Assembly (NCBI GenBank): GCA_009911505.1
Contig: QXXL01000112.1
Coordinates: 1 to 41,239 of the forward strand
Direction: 5' to 3'
Length of the DNA stretch: 41,239 nucleotides
DNA from: Lachnospiraceae bacterium
GTDB taxonomy: Bacteria; Bacillota; Clostridia; Lachnospirales; Lachnospiraceae
Shown here: piece by piece, positions 24,718-36,819 of the stretch
Numbering within the stretch: position 1 is the first letter of the stretch
Layout of the letters: each line of letters starts with the position of its first letter
Made by a program: the position numbers and the translations under genes
Notes under the pieces: model-generated
Database searches by the model: none
What the model was told of the DNA's origin: nothing
The model's input: the letters and a program-made list of their open reading frames with translations, nothing else

Positions 24718-25303
24718 AATCGGCTGGCTGCGCAGGATCGAAACTGGGTCTAAGGATTTCCGTTCGCTTGTCAGCGAAATCGCCATGCTGATGTGCTTTG
24801 AAGCTACCAGGAATTTAAAGCTTACAGATGTAGAAATCGAAACGCCTATCTGCCGTACCACAGTAAAAGAATTACAGGGCAAAAAACTGGCAGTTATTCC
24901 TATTTTACGGGCTGGGCTTGGCATGGTAGACGGCATGTTAAACCTGATCCCAGCGGCAAAAGTAGGCCATATTGGGCTTTACCGCGACCCAGCGACAAAA
25001 GATCCAGTGGAGTATTACTGCAAGCTGCCCGAAGACTGCGCAGAACGGGAAGCATTTGTAGTTGACCCAATGCTTGCAACCGGAGGGTCGGCAGTGGAAG
25101 CAATCCGCATGCTGCAGGAAAAAGGCGTCAAAAATATTCATTTTATGTGTATTATAGCTGCGCCGGAGGGAGTCAAGCGGATGCAGGAGGAACATCCCGA
25201 TATTGACATTTATATCGGGGCGTTAGACGACCATCTGAATGATAACTGCTATATTGTACCGGGCTTAGGCGATGCGGGCGACCGTATATTTGGCACAAAA
25301 TAA
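24674..25303 (+). CDS. upp: Uracil phosphoribosyltransferase
   Basis: The 209-residue enzyme salvages uracil to UMP with PRPP. The start ATG 24674 lies behind GAGGGGAGAGG and inside the end of the preceding gene. Diagnostic parts are [12 protein letters not shown] at the N-terminus, [13 protein letters not shown], the PRPP loop [12 protein letters not shown] (near 128-139) and the uracil-binding [12 protein letters not shown] end. Length and all motifs are normal. Its place ahead of dCMP deaminase and the atp genes is common in Clostridia and Bacillus. Confidence 0.97.
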   Translation: MSRVIVMDHPLIQHKIGWLRRIETGSKDFRSLVSEIAMLMCFEATRNLKLTDVEIETPICRTTVKELQGKKLAVIPILRAGLGMVDGMLNLIPAAKVGHIGLYRDPATKDPVEYYCKLPEDCAEREAFVVDPMLATGGSAVEAIRMLQEKGVKNIHFMCIIAAPEGVKRMQEEHPDIDIYIGALDDHLNDNCYIVPGLGDAGDRIFGTK

Positions 25304-25383
25304 TCAGTGGCCGGGCGGCGGTGGCCAAACCAAAATGCCAGTGGCAAGTAATAATCTCAAAAGACTGCAAGGAGGAAGATATT

Positions 25384-25869
25384 TTGGATGGCAAAAGGCA
25401 GGATTATATCACCTGGGATGAATATTTTATGGGGGTGGCGATGCTTTCTTCGATGCGATCGAAAGACCCGAATACACAGGTGGGCGCTTGTATCGTAAGT
25501 GAGGACAATAAGATTTTGTCCATGGGCTACAACGGGTTTCCCAGAGGATGCTCCGACGACGAATTCCCGTGGGCGAGGGAAGGCGCACCGCTTGACAATA
25601 AATACCTGTATTCAACGCACAGTGAACTAAATGCAATCTTAAATTACCGTGGAGGAAGCTTAGAGGGCGCCAAACTCTATGTTTCCTTATTTCCATGTAA
25701 TGAATGCGCAAAAGCAATTATCCAGGCAGGGATTAAAACTGTTGTATACGACAGTGACAAATACTCTAGTACACCGGAAGTCATAGCGTCTAAACGTATG
25801 TTAGATGCCGCAGGGGTGCGCTATTACAGGTACCAGCATACCAGGCGGTCTGTCTGTCTGGAATTGTAA
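25384..25869 (+). CDS. Deoxycytidylate (dCMP) deaminase
   Basis: The 161-residue enzyme should turn dCMP into dUMP for thymidylate synthesis. TTG 25384 is chosen as start because AAGGAGG lies eight bases before it and the homologous part begins there; a GTG at 25321 would add 21 residues with no family likeness. Zinc ligands are His in THSELNAI, with the catalytic Glu, and the two Cys of PCNECA. The NTQVGACIV, MGYNGFPRG and CSDDEFPW boxes are typical of the dCMP deaminase/ComEB family. Pairing with upp makes a small pyrimidine block before the ATP synthase genes. Confidence 0.92.
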   Translation: MDGKRQDYITWDEYFMGVAMLSSMRSKDPNTQVGACIVSEDNKILSMGYNGFPRGCSDDEFPWAREGAPLDNKYLYSTHSELNAILNYRGGSLEGAKLYVSLFPCNECAKAIIQAGIKTVVYDSDKYSSTPEVIASKRMLDAAGVRYYRYQHTRRSVCLEL

Positions 25870-25890
25870 CTAAAAAGGGGCGGGGATACC

Positions 25891-26142
25891 GTGAAATACA
25901 AAAAAAACGTTTACCAGTCTTTTACCATGGTGATGCAGTTTGGGTTCAATATGATTGTCCCTATTTTGATGTGTACTATGTTGGGGGTATATATTGGCAG
26001 GAAGTTCGATATGATGTTTATTGTGGTCCCTTTGTTTATCGCAGGGGCGTTAGCAGGTATAAGTAATTGTTATAGGATGGCCAAAAAAATTTTTGAACAG
26101 GAAAGTGACAGGGATACAAAGCATGTTAAGAAGGCTGAATAA
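25891..26142 (+). CDS. atpZ: AtpZ-type small membrane protein
   Basis: The 83-residue protein starts at GTG 25891 behind GGGGCGGGG. Two membrane helices (about 12-34 and 40-62) with the MLGVYIGRKFD turn between them match the AtpZ/AtpI family of small proteins encoded ahead of F-ATPases, suggested to act in magnesium or calcium uptake or in rotor-ring assembly. A charged C-terminal tail follows. Its end overlaps the next gene by 20 bases. Confidence 0.82.
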   Translation: MKYKKNVYQSFTMVMQFGFNMIVPILMCTMLGVYIGRKFDMMFIVVPLFIAGALAGISNCYRMAKKIFEQESDRDTKHVKKAE

Positions 26143-26566
26143 AGTATTGCCAGAGCTGGTGGCGGCAATTATCATATATGGGCTTGCCGCATGGCTTGCC
26201 GGCATTTGGTTTGTCAGGGATAAGCTGATGTTTTCCACGGGGCTTTTCATCGGTATATGCCTGGCCGTAGGTATGGCGGTCCATATGGCGGTTGTCCTTG
26301 AGGATGCCGTTAGCGCCGGAAGCAGCCAGTCTAAGCTGGTTGCTATGTCGCTGCTTCGGTATGTGGCTGTGGTGCTTGTGTTTTTTTGCACAGTTTATTT
26401 TCATCTGGGTGATCCGATTGCGGCGTTTGCGGGGGTCATGGGTTTAAAAATAGCTGCCTATGTACAGCCATTTTTTCATAAAATATTATTGAAATTACAG
26501 GGAAGGGAGGAATTTTCCATAAAAAACCATGAAATAAATAATCAAACAGAGGAGGTGAGAAAGTGA
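26123..26566 (+). CDS. atpI: ATP synthase subunit I
   Basis: The 147-residue protein starts at ATG 26123, inside the end of atpZ; a longer frame from TTG 26093 is not needed. Four hydrophobic helices (about 9-30, 36-57, 70-92, 95-115) and a charged C-terminus fit the ATP synthase I chain, a poorly conserved assembly factor for the c ring. It is placed between atpZ and atpB and its stop overlaps the atpB start, so identification rests mainly on context and topology. Confidence 0.78.
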   Translation: MLRRLNKVLPELVAAIIIYGLAAWLAGIWFVRDKLMFSTGLFIGICLAVGMAVHMAVVLEDAVSAGSSQSKLVAMSLLRYVAVVLVFFCTVYFHLGDPIAAFAGVMGLKIAAYVQPFFHKILLKLQGREEFSIKNHEINNQTEEVRK

Positions 26567-27282
26567 ACAATGCAATTTTGATGGCTTCCGGCGCAGACAT
26601 TGATATTATGGTACACGGGCTGATTTCCTACGAAGTGTTTGGACAGACCTGCTGGATCACGACAACGCACGTATGTATGCTGATTTTAATGATTGTCCTG
26701 ATTGGCTTTTTTATAGCAGCCAACCGGAAAATCAAAAAAGCCAGTGAAGTGCCGGACGGGTTCCAAAACGTAGTCGAGACGATTGTAGAAATGCTTGACA
26801 ATATGGTCAAGGGGGTAATGGGCGTTAATTCCGCGAAGTTTGCCAATTACATCAGCACCGTTTTTGTTTTTATCCTGATGAGCAACATATCCGGTGTATT
26901 TGGCCTTAGGCCGCCGACGGCGGACTACGGCGTAACGTTTGCGCTTGGCGTTATGACTTTTTGCCTGATTCATTTCAACAAATTTAAGTATCAGCATGTG
27001 TCTGGCGTATTAAAAGGATTATGCGACCCGTGGCCGATCTGGGCGCCTATTAATATCATCAGCGATTTTGCCGTGCCAATTTCTTTGTCATTGCGTCTTT
27101 TCGCAAATATCTTGTCGGGTACGATTATTATGGCGCTTGTGTATGGGCTGCTTGGCTGGATCGCGACCTTCTGGCCATCCGTGCTGCATGTGTATTTTGA
27201 TTTGTTCTCCGGGGCAATTCAGACTTATGTATTCTGTATGTTGACTATGACATACATCAACCAGGCGATTGATTCAGAGTAA
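26563..27282 (+). CDS. atpB: F-ATPase subunit a
   Basis: The 239-residue membrane subunit forms the ion half-channels beside the c ring. GTG 26563 is the start, overlapping the previous stop and preceded by GAGGAGGTGAG. The essential arginine is in SLRLFANILSG near residue 177, and the last helices carry FSGAIQTYVFCMLTMTYI. About six membrane helices are visible. It heads the classical B-E-F-H-A-G-D-C gene order. Confidence 0.96.
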   Translation: MNNAILMASGADIDIMVHGLISYEVFGQTCWITTTHVCMLILMIVLIGFFIAANRKIKKASEVPDGFQNVVETIVEMLDNMVKGVMGVNSAKFANYISTVFVFILMSNISGVFGLRPPTADYGVTFALGVMTFCLIHFNKFKYQHVSGVLKGLCDPWPIWAPINIISDFAVPISLSLRLFANILSGTIIMALVYGLLGWIATFWPSVLHVYFDLFSGAIQTYVFCMLTMTYINQAIDSE

Positions 27283-27306
27283 TGATGTTTTAATTTATTT
27301 AATTAG

Positions 27307-27576
<270 letters not shown>

Positions 27577-27620
27577 GACCGGAGATGAAAATTACGGAAA
27601 GGAGGGTGAACTTCTAAGTT

Positions 27621-28123
27621 ATGGACAGATTATTTGGACTTGACATGCAGCTTTTGATGGATGCCGTGCAGTTTGGCGCATCTGTGTTTGTGCTGTTTTT
27701 ACTGGCGGGCTACCTGTTGTTTGACCCAGTCCGCAAGCTGTTAAAAGACAGGCAGGAGGGCATTAAGAAAAATATTAATGATGCCCTTATGGATAAGGAA
27801 GACGCTGCAAAGCTCAAAGAGACGTACGAAGGAAAGCTTAAAAACGTGGATAAAGAAGCGGAGCAGATTTTAAGCGAAGCCCGGCAGAAAGCGTTAAAGA
27901 ATGAAGCCAAAATCATAGACGAGGCGAAAGCAGAAGCCGCCCGGATTATTCAAAGGGCAAATGAAGAAGCGCTGCTTGAGAAGAAACGTGCGGCAGACGA
28001 GGTTAAACAGGAGATGATCCTGATTGCATCTTTAATGGCGCAGAAGGCAGTTGCGGCTTCTATTGATACAAAGATCCAGAATAAGCTTGTAGAAGAAACA
28101 TTAAAAGAAATGGGTGATTCGAC

Positions 28124-28136
<13 letters not shown>
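27621..28136 (+). CDS. atpF: F-ATPase subunit b
   Basis: The 171-residue stator subunit has one membrane helix (about 12-36, ending in LLFDPVRKLLKDR) and a long charged alpha-helical stalk with heptad-like Ala/Glu/Lys repeats. The ribosome site AAAGGAGGG is about 15 bases from ATG 27621, longer than usual, but no closer start is open. Its end overlaps atpH by 13 bases. Confidence 0.95.
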
Positions 28137-30192
<2,056 letters not shown>

Positions 30193-30207
30193 AGGCGGTG
30201 AAATGAT

Positions 30208-31062
30208 ATGGCGTCCATGAGGGACATTAAGCGAAGAAGAAGCAGCATACAAAGTACGCAGCAAATCACGAAAGCCATGAAGCTTGTTTCCACCGTTAAA
30301 CTGCAGAAGGCCAAAAACCGTGCGGAAGAGACAAACCCGTATTTTAATGCAATGTACAAAACGGTTTCGTCCATGTTAAAGAGGTCTGGCACGATTGCAC
30401 ACCCGTTTTTAAAACCAAGCGGCTCCGACAAAAAAGCGGTTGTGGTAATCACATCTAACCGCGGCCTTGCGGGCGGCTACAATTCCAACGTCGTAAAGCT
30501 TGTAACTGAAAGCGGCTTTAAGAAAGAGGACGTTCTGGTTTACGCAATCGGCAACAAAGGGCGGGAAGCGTTGGAGCGCAGGGGCTATCAGATAGCTTCG
30601 GACGATTCGGGCGTGATTGAAGCCCCGGTTTACGAGGATGCGGCAGCAGTCTGCGGCAAGGTGCTTAGGGCATATAAGGACGAAGAAATAGGGGAAATCT
30701 ATCTGGCTTATACGCATTTTAAAAATACAGTAAGCCACGAACCGACATTAATGAAGCTGCTCCCAGTTGAGCTTGGCGACGGCGGGGATGTAGAGGATTC
30801 TAATATCCTGATGAACTATGAGCCAAACGATGAAGAAGCGCTTGATATGATTATCCCCAAATATATTACAAGCTTATTCTATGGCGCTTTGGTAGAAGCG
30901 GTTGCCAGTGAAAATGGCGCCAGGATGCAGGCCATGGATTCCGCTACAAGTAATGCAGAAGAGATGATTAGTGATTTGTCACTGAAATACAACCGTGCCC
31001 GCCAGGGTTCGATTACACAGGAATTAACAGAAATTATCGCAGGTGCATCAGCAATCTCTTAA
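30208..31062 (+). CDS. atpG: F-ATPase subunit gamma
   Basis: The 284-residue central shaft starts at ATG 30208 behind AAAGGCGG. The N-terminal coiled-coil helix (MRDIKRRRSSIQSTQQITKA begins it) and the C-terminal helix ending in RQGSITQELTEIIAGA, with the conserved SEMxAM-like ENGARMQAMDSAT, are typical. The middle has the SNRGLAGGYN box. A 76-base spacer separates it from atpD. Confidence 0.96.
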   Translation: MASMRDIKRRRSSIQSTQQITKAMKLVSTVKLQKAKNRAEETNPYFNAMYKTVSSMLKRSGTIAHPFLKPSGSDKKAVVVITSNRGLAGGYNSNVVKLVTESGFKKEDVLVYAIGNKGREALERRGYQIASDDSGVIEAPVYEDAAAVCGKVLRAYKDEEIGEIYLAYTHFKNTVSHEPTLMKLLPVELGDGGDVEDSNILMNYEPNDEEALDMIIPKYITSLFYGALVEAVASENGARMQAMDSATSNAEEMISDLSLKYNRARQGSITQELTEIIAGASAIS

Positions 31063-31132
31063 TGGCTGCAAAAGGCCAGAGGGCTGCGGTGCACCAGGCA
31101 GTTGTGCCGCATAAAACATTAAGGAGTGATAG

Positions 31133-32530
<1,398 letters not shown>

Positions 32531-32541
32531 GGGGTGATAGT

Positions 32542-32951
32542 ATGGCAGAGAATGAAAAAATGTTTCCTGTAAAGATTATTACGCCGGATCGTGTTTTTTA
32601 TACCGGAGAAGCAGAAATGGTAGAATTTAATTCTACTTCCGGCCAGCTTGGCGTATACAAAAACCATATTCCGTTAACTACCGTACTGGCGCCTGGAGCG
32701 GTGATTGTGCATGAGGCGGGTGGCGAGAAAATCGCAGCCGTGCATGCCGGCTTTGCCGAGTGCTGCCAGATGCAGTGACACTGCTTGCAGAGATTGCAGA
32801 ATGGCCTGATGAGATAGATACTGCACGGGCAGAGGCCGCAAAGAAGCGGGCAGAAGACCGTTTACAGGCAAAGGCTGCAGATGTGGATCTTGCCCGGGCG
32901 GAATTTGCGCTGCGTAAGGCGCTGGCGAGAATAGATGTCAAAGCAATGTAA
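32542..32951 (+). pseudogene. atpC: F-ATPase subunit epsilon, split by a one-base deletion
   Basis: The first frame (ATG 32542, 78 codons, stop at 32776-32778) encodes an epsilon N-terminus up to VHAGFAE at about residue 73, then unrelated residues. The second frame, from about 32760 to 32951, continues exactly with the expected LPDAVTLLAEIAEWPDEID and the C-terminal helical hairpin (LQAKAADVDLARAE...). Restoring one G in GAGTGCTG (to GAGGTGCTG) at 32760-32761 gives one normal 136-residue protein. No slippery heptamer or internal ribosome site is seen, so programmed shifting is unlikely. It is either a real mutation or a sequencing error. Epsilon couples rotor to shaft and inhibits ATP hydrolysis. 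Confidence 0.9.
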
Positions 32952-32958
32952 TATTTTC

Positions 32959-32998
32959 AATAAAACCCTGGCGGCAAAAATGCTGCCAGGGTTTTATT
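32959..32998 (+). terminator. Intrinsic terminator of the atp operon
   Basis: AATAAAACCCTGGC-GGCA pairs with TGCT-GCCAGGGTTTTATT over a short A-rich loop, ending in a T-rich 3' arm just after the atpC remnant. Confidence 0.88.
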
Positions 32999-33041
32999 AT
33001 GCCCCATCCCCCCTTTTTTTTCTGCTGAATTTACAACTGTC

Positions 33042-33070
33042 TTGTCAACCTCTGGCATATATGCTATAAT
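33042..33070 (+). promoter_or_regulatory. Promoter of the nad operon, possible NiaR operator
   Basis: TTGTCA (33042-33047) and TATAAT (33065-33070) are 17 bases apart. The -35 box lies within ACTGTCTTGTCAACC, a sequence of the general look of NiaR sites as I recall them (TGTC/GACA rich); this is not verified. The operon encodes NiaR itself, so feedback control at this site is expected. Confidence 0.6.
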
Positions 33071-33149
33071 ATCTCCTGGCAACCAAAAGCAAACCCCATT
33101 TATAAAGGGCAGGGAGACGGCAAAATCCGTATCCCTGTTGGAGGAAAAT

Positions 33150-34061
33150 ATGGACAAATATGAAAAAATCAACAAATTAAAATGTGAAAAGGACACAGTT
33201 ATTTTGGCTCATTACTATGTAGACGGCGCAGTTCAAAAAGCCGCAGATTTCGTAGGCGACTCCTATGCCCTGGCCAAAAAAGCCGCAGGCGTATCACAAC
33301 AGAACATCCTTTTCGCTGGAGTTTCCTTCATGGGCGAAAGCGCAAAGCTTTTAAACCCCGGTAAACACGTATACATGGCAGACCCCTGTGCCGGGTGTAA
33401 AATGGCAGACATGGTAACGCCAAATGATGTAAAAAACATCAAAAAATGTTATCCGGATGCCGCGGTTGTCTGCTATGTGAATTCTACCGCCGCAGTCAAA
33501 GCTGTTTCCGATGTCTGCGTAACTTCATCCAATGCCGTACGTGTAGTCCGTAAATTAAAAGAAAAGCAGATATATTTTATCCCGGATGCCCATTTAGCCC
33601 AGTTTGTGGCAAAGGAAGCGCCCGAGAAGGAATTTATCTTCCATAACGGATACTGCCCTACGCATCAGCAGATTACAAAGGAAGGCTTGCTGCGTGCAAA
33701 AGCGGCCCACCCAGGCGCATTGACGCTTTCACACCCGGAATGCAAGGAGGAAATCCTGGCATTATCCGATTTTGTAGGCAGCACAGCAGACATCATCCGC
33801 TTTGCGCGCGAACACGAAGCAAACGAGTATCTGGTTGCAACCGAAACAGGCGTATTCTACCAATTAGAGCAGGAGAATCCTGGCAAGGAATTTTTTCCAG
33901 TCCTCAAAGAGCAGGTATGTCCGGATATGAAGCTGATTACTTTGGACAAGCTGGAATACATATTGGGACATCTGGATACACAGCAGGAAATCATTCTGGA
34001 TGGGGAGCTTATTGACAAGGCAAAAAAGCCGCTTGAGCGGATGCTTTTGCTGGCGGAGTAA
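33150..34061 (+). CDS. nadA: Quinolinate synthase A
   Basis: The 303-residue iron-sulfur enzyme condenses iminoaspartate with dihydroxyacetone phosphate to quinolinate. ATG 33150 follows TTGGAGG; a longer open frame from 33042 covers the promoter and is rejected. ILAHYYVDGAVQ and VGDSYALAKKA are N-terminal hallmarks. Cluster ligands are probably Cys in ADPCAGCKMADM, HNGYCP or HPECKEEI, and EQVCPDMK. The Thr-Glu-Thr-Gly box (ATETGVFY) is present. It is the first gene of nadA-nadB-nadC-niaR. Confidence 0.96.
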   Translation: MDKYEKINKLKCEKDTVILAHYYVDGAVQKAADFVGDSYALAKKAAGVSQQNILFAGVSFMGESAKLLNPGKHVYMADPCAGCKMADMVTPNDVKNIKKCYPDAAVVCYVNSTAAVKAVSDVCVTSSNAVRVVRKLKEKQIYFIPDAHLAQFVAKEAPEKEFIFHNGYCPTHQQITKEGLLRAKAAHPGALTLSHPECKEEILALSDFVGSTADIIRFAREHEANEYLVATETGVFYQLEQENPGKEFFPVLKEQVCPDMKLITLDKLEYILGHLDTQQEIILDGELIDKAKKPLERMLLLAE

Positions 34062-34075
34062 AACGGTGGGAAAAC

Positions 34076-35359
34076 ATGAAAACAGATGTATTAATTGCAG
34101 GCTGCGGCTGTGCCGGGCTATACTGCGCCCTTCAGCTTCCGGATGACAAACAAATTGTTATCCTTGCAAAAGGCGAAGTAACGCAAAGCGACTCCTTTCT
34201 GGCGCAGGGCGGAATCTGCATGTTAAAAGACGAATCAGATTACGATGCCTATTTTGAAGATACGATGCGTGCCGGGCATTATGAAAACAACCCTGATTCG
34301 GTCGAAGTAATGATACGGTCATCCCAGGATACTATAGGGGATTTGATCCGGTACGGCGTAAATTTCCACCGGGAAGCAGATGGCAGCTTAAGCTTTACCA
34401 GGGAAGGGGCGCATTCGGCGAAACGGATTTTGTTCCACGAGGATATTACAGGCAAAGAAATTACCGGGAGGCTATTGGAACAGGCGAAAGGGCGCCATAA
34501 TATTACGATTCTGGAACATTGCGCTATGCTGGATATTGTTTGCCGGGACAATAACTGTTATGGCGTAGTAGCGCACAGTAAGGACAGTGGTTTATTTATT
34601 ATAGAAGCTAAAGATACTGTTTTCGCATGCGGCGGCATTGGCGGGCTGTACCGCCATTCTACAAATTACCGTCAGCTCACTGGGGATGGTGTAGCGGTTG
34701 CGCTTTTGCACGGGATTGCAGTGGAACATATTAATTATGTGCAGATTCATCCGACTACCCTGTATACAGAGCAGGAGGGGGAACGAAGCTTTTTGATTTC
34801 GGAATCTGTCCGGGGGGAAGGGGCAGTATTGTACAATGCCCAAAAGGAGCGTTTTGTAGATGAACTGCTTCCCCGGGATGTTTTGACGAAAAAGATCCAG
34901 GAGCAGATGCAAAAAGACGGGATGCCTTATGTCTGGCTTTCTATGGAGCATATCCCCAGAGAAGAAATTACCGGGCATTTTCCCAATATTGTCGGGCATT
35001 GTAAAAAAAAGGGATATGACGTGTTCCATGAGTGTATCCCCGTCGTCCCTGCGCAGCACTATTTTATGGGGGGCATCAAGGCTGACTTATCTGGCCGTAC
35101 TTCCATGGAACATCTTTACGCTATCGGGGAAACTGCCTGCAATGGAGTCCACGGCAGGAACCGTTTGGCCAGTAATTCCCTGCTTGAGAGCCTTGTTTTT
35201 GCAAAACGGGCGGCGAAGGATATCGCAAAAGGCCAGGCAACGTACCGTAAAAAAATTCCGCAGATGGATTTGTCAGGATACCAGAATATGCAAGCCCTGG
35301 CTCAATATTACAAAAAACGTGTGTTAGATGAGATAGAGAGGTTAGAACATCATGAATGA
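34076..35359 (+). CDS. nadB: L-aspartate oxidase, short form
   Basis: The 427-residue FAD enzyme oxidises aspartate to iminoaspartate for NadA. The FAD-binding GCGCAGLYCA lies at residues 9-18, SFLAQGGICM follows near 43, and the catalytic region has HPTTLY, SESVRGEGAVLYN and GVHGRNRLASNSLLE. At 427 residues it is shorter than the roughly 530 of many NadB proteins; the C-terminal helical domain is reduced, as in other Clostridia. Its end overlaps nadC by 8 bases. Confidence 0.95.
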   Translation: MKTDVLIAGCGCAGLYCALQLPDDKQIVILAKGEVTQSDSFLAQGGICMLKDESDYDAYFEDTMRAGHYENNPDSVEVMIRSSQDTIGDLIRYGVNFHREADGSLSFTREGAHSAKRILFHEDITGKEITGRLLEQAKGRHNITILEHCAMLDIVCRDNNCYGVVAHSKDSGLFIIEAKDTVFACGGIGGLYRHSTNYRQLTGDGVAVALLHGIAVEHINYVQIHPTTLYTEQEGERSFLISESVRGEGAVLYNAQKERFVDELLPRDVLTKKIQEQMQKDGMPYVWLSMEHIPREEITGHFPNIVGHCKKKGYDVFHECIPVVPAQHYFMGGIKADLSGRTSMEHLYAIGETACNGVHGRNRLASNSLLESLVFAKRAAKDIAKGQATYRKKIPQMDLSGYQNMQALAQYYKKRVLDEIERLEHHE

Positions 35360-36209
35360 TATTATAACAATGAAATTAAACGCCGATCCGCTAATTTTAA
35401 GCGCATTAAAAGAAGATATTACCAGCGAGGACGTTACGACGAACGCTGTCATGCCCAATGCCTGCCCCGGAGAGGCCGATTTGATTTGTAAACAGGACGG
35501 GATTATTTGCGGGCTGTCTATATTTGCAAGGGTATTTGAATTGCTGGATGAAAAGACAGAGGTTACGTTTTTTGTCAAAGATGGGGACGAAGTTAAAGCA
35601 GGTGAACGGATGGCAAAGGTGCGCGGCGATATCCGGGCGCTGCTATCAGGGGAACGTACTGCATTAAATTATTTGCAGCGCATGAGCGGGATTGCCACAT
35701 ATACCCATTCCATAGCTGAATTGCTAAAGGGGACAGGCATCCGCCTTTTAGATACCAGAAAGACCAGCCCGAACAACCGCTTATTTGAAAAATACGCGGT
35801 ACGTGTCGGAGGAGGGCACAACCACCGTTACAACCTAACAGATGGCGTATTGCTCAAAGACAACCATATCGGCGCTGCAGGCAGCGTTAAAAAAGCCGTT
35901 TGCATGGCGAAGGGATATGCCCCGTTTGTGCGTAAAATCGAAGTAGAGGTGGAGACGCTCGACATGGTAAAGGAAGCCGTAGAAGCTGGGGCAGACATTA
36001 TTATGCTCGACAACATGGAGCCAGATATTATGGCGCAGGCAGTAAGCATAATCAGCGGCCGCGCGGAAATCGAAATTTCCGGAAACGTTACAAAGGAGAA
36101 CATAGAAAGGCTGAAAGGGCTTGGTGTCGATTACATATCCAGCGGCGCACTGACACATTCCGCACCGATTTTGGATATTTCCTTAAAAAACCTGCATGTT
36201 GCAACGTAA
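35352..36209 (+). CDS. nadC: Nicotinate-nucleotide pyrophosphorylase
   Basis: The 285-residue enzyme converts quinolinate and PRPP to nicotinate mononucleotide, completing the de novo branch. Landmarks are LKEDITSEDVTT, SGERTALNYLQRMSGIAT, LDTRKTSPNNR, VRVGGGHNHRYNL, LLKDNHI, IEVEVET and LDNMEP. The usual DTRKTTP box has Ser for the second Thr. It overlaps nadB, which indicates coupled translation. Confidence 0.96.
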   Translation: MNDIITMKLNADPLILSALKEDITSEDVTTNAVMPNACPGEADLICKQDGIICGLSIFARVFELLDEKTEVTFFVKDGDEVKAGERMAKVRGDIRALLSGERTALNYLQRMSGIATYTHSIAELLKGTGIRLLDTRKTSPNNRLFEKYAVRVGGGHNHRYNLTDGVLLKDNHIGAAGSVKKAVCMAKGYAPFVRKIEVEVETLDMVKEAVEAGADIIMLDNMEPDIMAQAVSIISGRAEIEISGNVTKENIERLKGLGVDYISSGALTHSAPILDISLKNLHVAT

Positions 36210-36230
36210 TACAAAGAAAGAAGGTTCATT

Positions 36231-36779
36231 ATGGGCGGAGAAGAACGGAGGGAAAAAATGCTCGCCATACTGCGAGGGGCAAAGCTGCCAGTTTCAGGGG
36301 CAGCGCTTGCCGCACAGCTTGGCGTCAGCCGCCAGGTTGTTGTCCAGGATATTGCACTTTTGAGGGCAAAGCAGCAAGATATTGTCAGTACATACCGCGG
36401 GTATCTGATTCGGGATATCCCGCTTTGCCAGAGGATATTTAAGGTGCAGCACTCGGACGAGGAAATTGAAGAAGAATTAAACTTGTTCGTGGATTTTGGA
36501 GGCAGAATAGAAGACGTATTCATTTATCACAAGATTTATAATGTGGTGCGGGTAGAAATGGGCTTAAAATCACGGCGCGATGTCCTTGGATATTTGGAAC
36601 AGCTTAAGAGCGGGGTTTCCAAATCTTTAAAAAATATCACAGACGGATATCATTACCATACCATTACCGCGGAAACAGAAGAGATTTTGGATCTAATCCA
36701 GCAGGCTCTGCAGGAAAGGGGCTTTTTGGCCAAGCTGCGTGATTATGAGCCGGTCGATTTTTGGAAAGGCAGCCTATAG
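36231..36779 (+). CDS. niaR: NiaR-type transcription repressor of NAD synthesis
   Basis: The 182-residue protein has an N-terminal winged helix (about 6-60, LAAQLGVSRQVVVQDIALLR) and a C-terminal 3H domain (about 70-175), the layout of NiaR (YrxA), a niacin-responsive repressor. His74 (VQHSDEE), His141 and His143 (GYHYHTI) are the probable metal ligands of the 3H domain. Start ATG 36231 is preceded by AAAGAAGG. As last gene of nadABC-niaR it should repress its own operon, probably at the promoter near 33045. Confidence 0.93.
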   Translation: MGGEERREKMLAILRGAKLPVSGAALAAQLGVSRQVVVQDIALLRAKQQDIVSTYRGYLIRDIPLCQRIFKVQHSDEEIEEELNLFVDFGGRIEDVFIYHKIYNVVRVEMGLKSRRDVLGYLEQLKSGVSKSLKNITDGYHYHTITAETEEILDLIQQALQERGFLAKLRDYEPVDFWKGSL

Positions 36780-36818
36780 GCTGCCTGGCCAGATCCCTGG
36801 GGCGTGTTTCGGGCACGC
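36767..36818. terminator. Hairpins between niaR and the lipoprotein gene
   Basis: AGGCAGCC (36767-36774) and GGCTGCCT (36779-36786) pair over TATA across the niaR stop, and GCGTG/CACGC form a second stem at 36802-36818. Neither has a long T-run, so they are weak terminator candidates for the two convergent genes. Confidence 0.4.
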
Positions 36819-36819
36819 T

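Noticed and set aside
32742..32778. Programmed -1 frameshift in atpC
   Set aside because: No slippery heptamer or downstream pseudoknot is visible; a missing G explains the split exactly.
33042..33149. Extended N-terminus of NadA
   Set aside because: It covers the predicted promoter; ATG 33150 has a clear ribosome site and begins the family homology.
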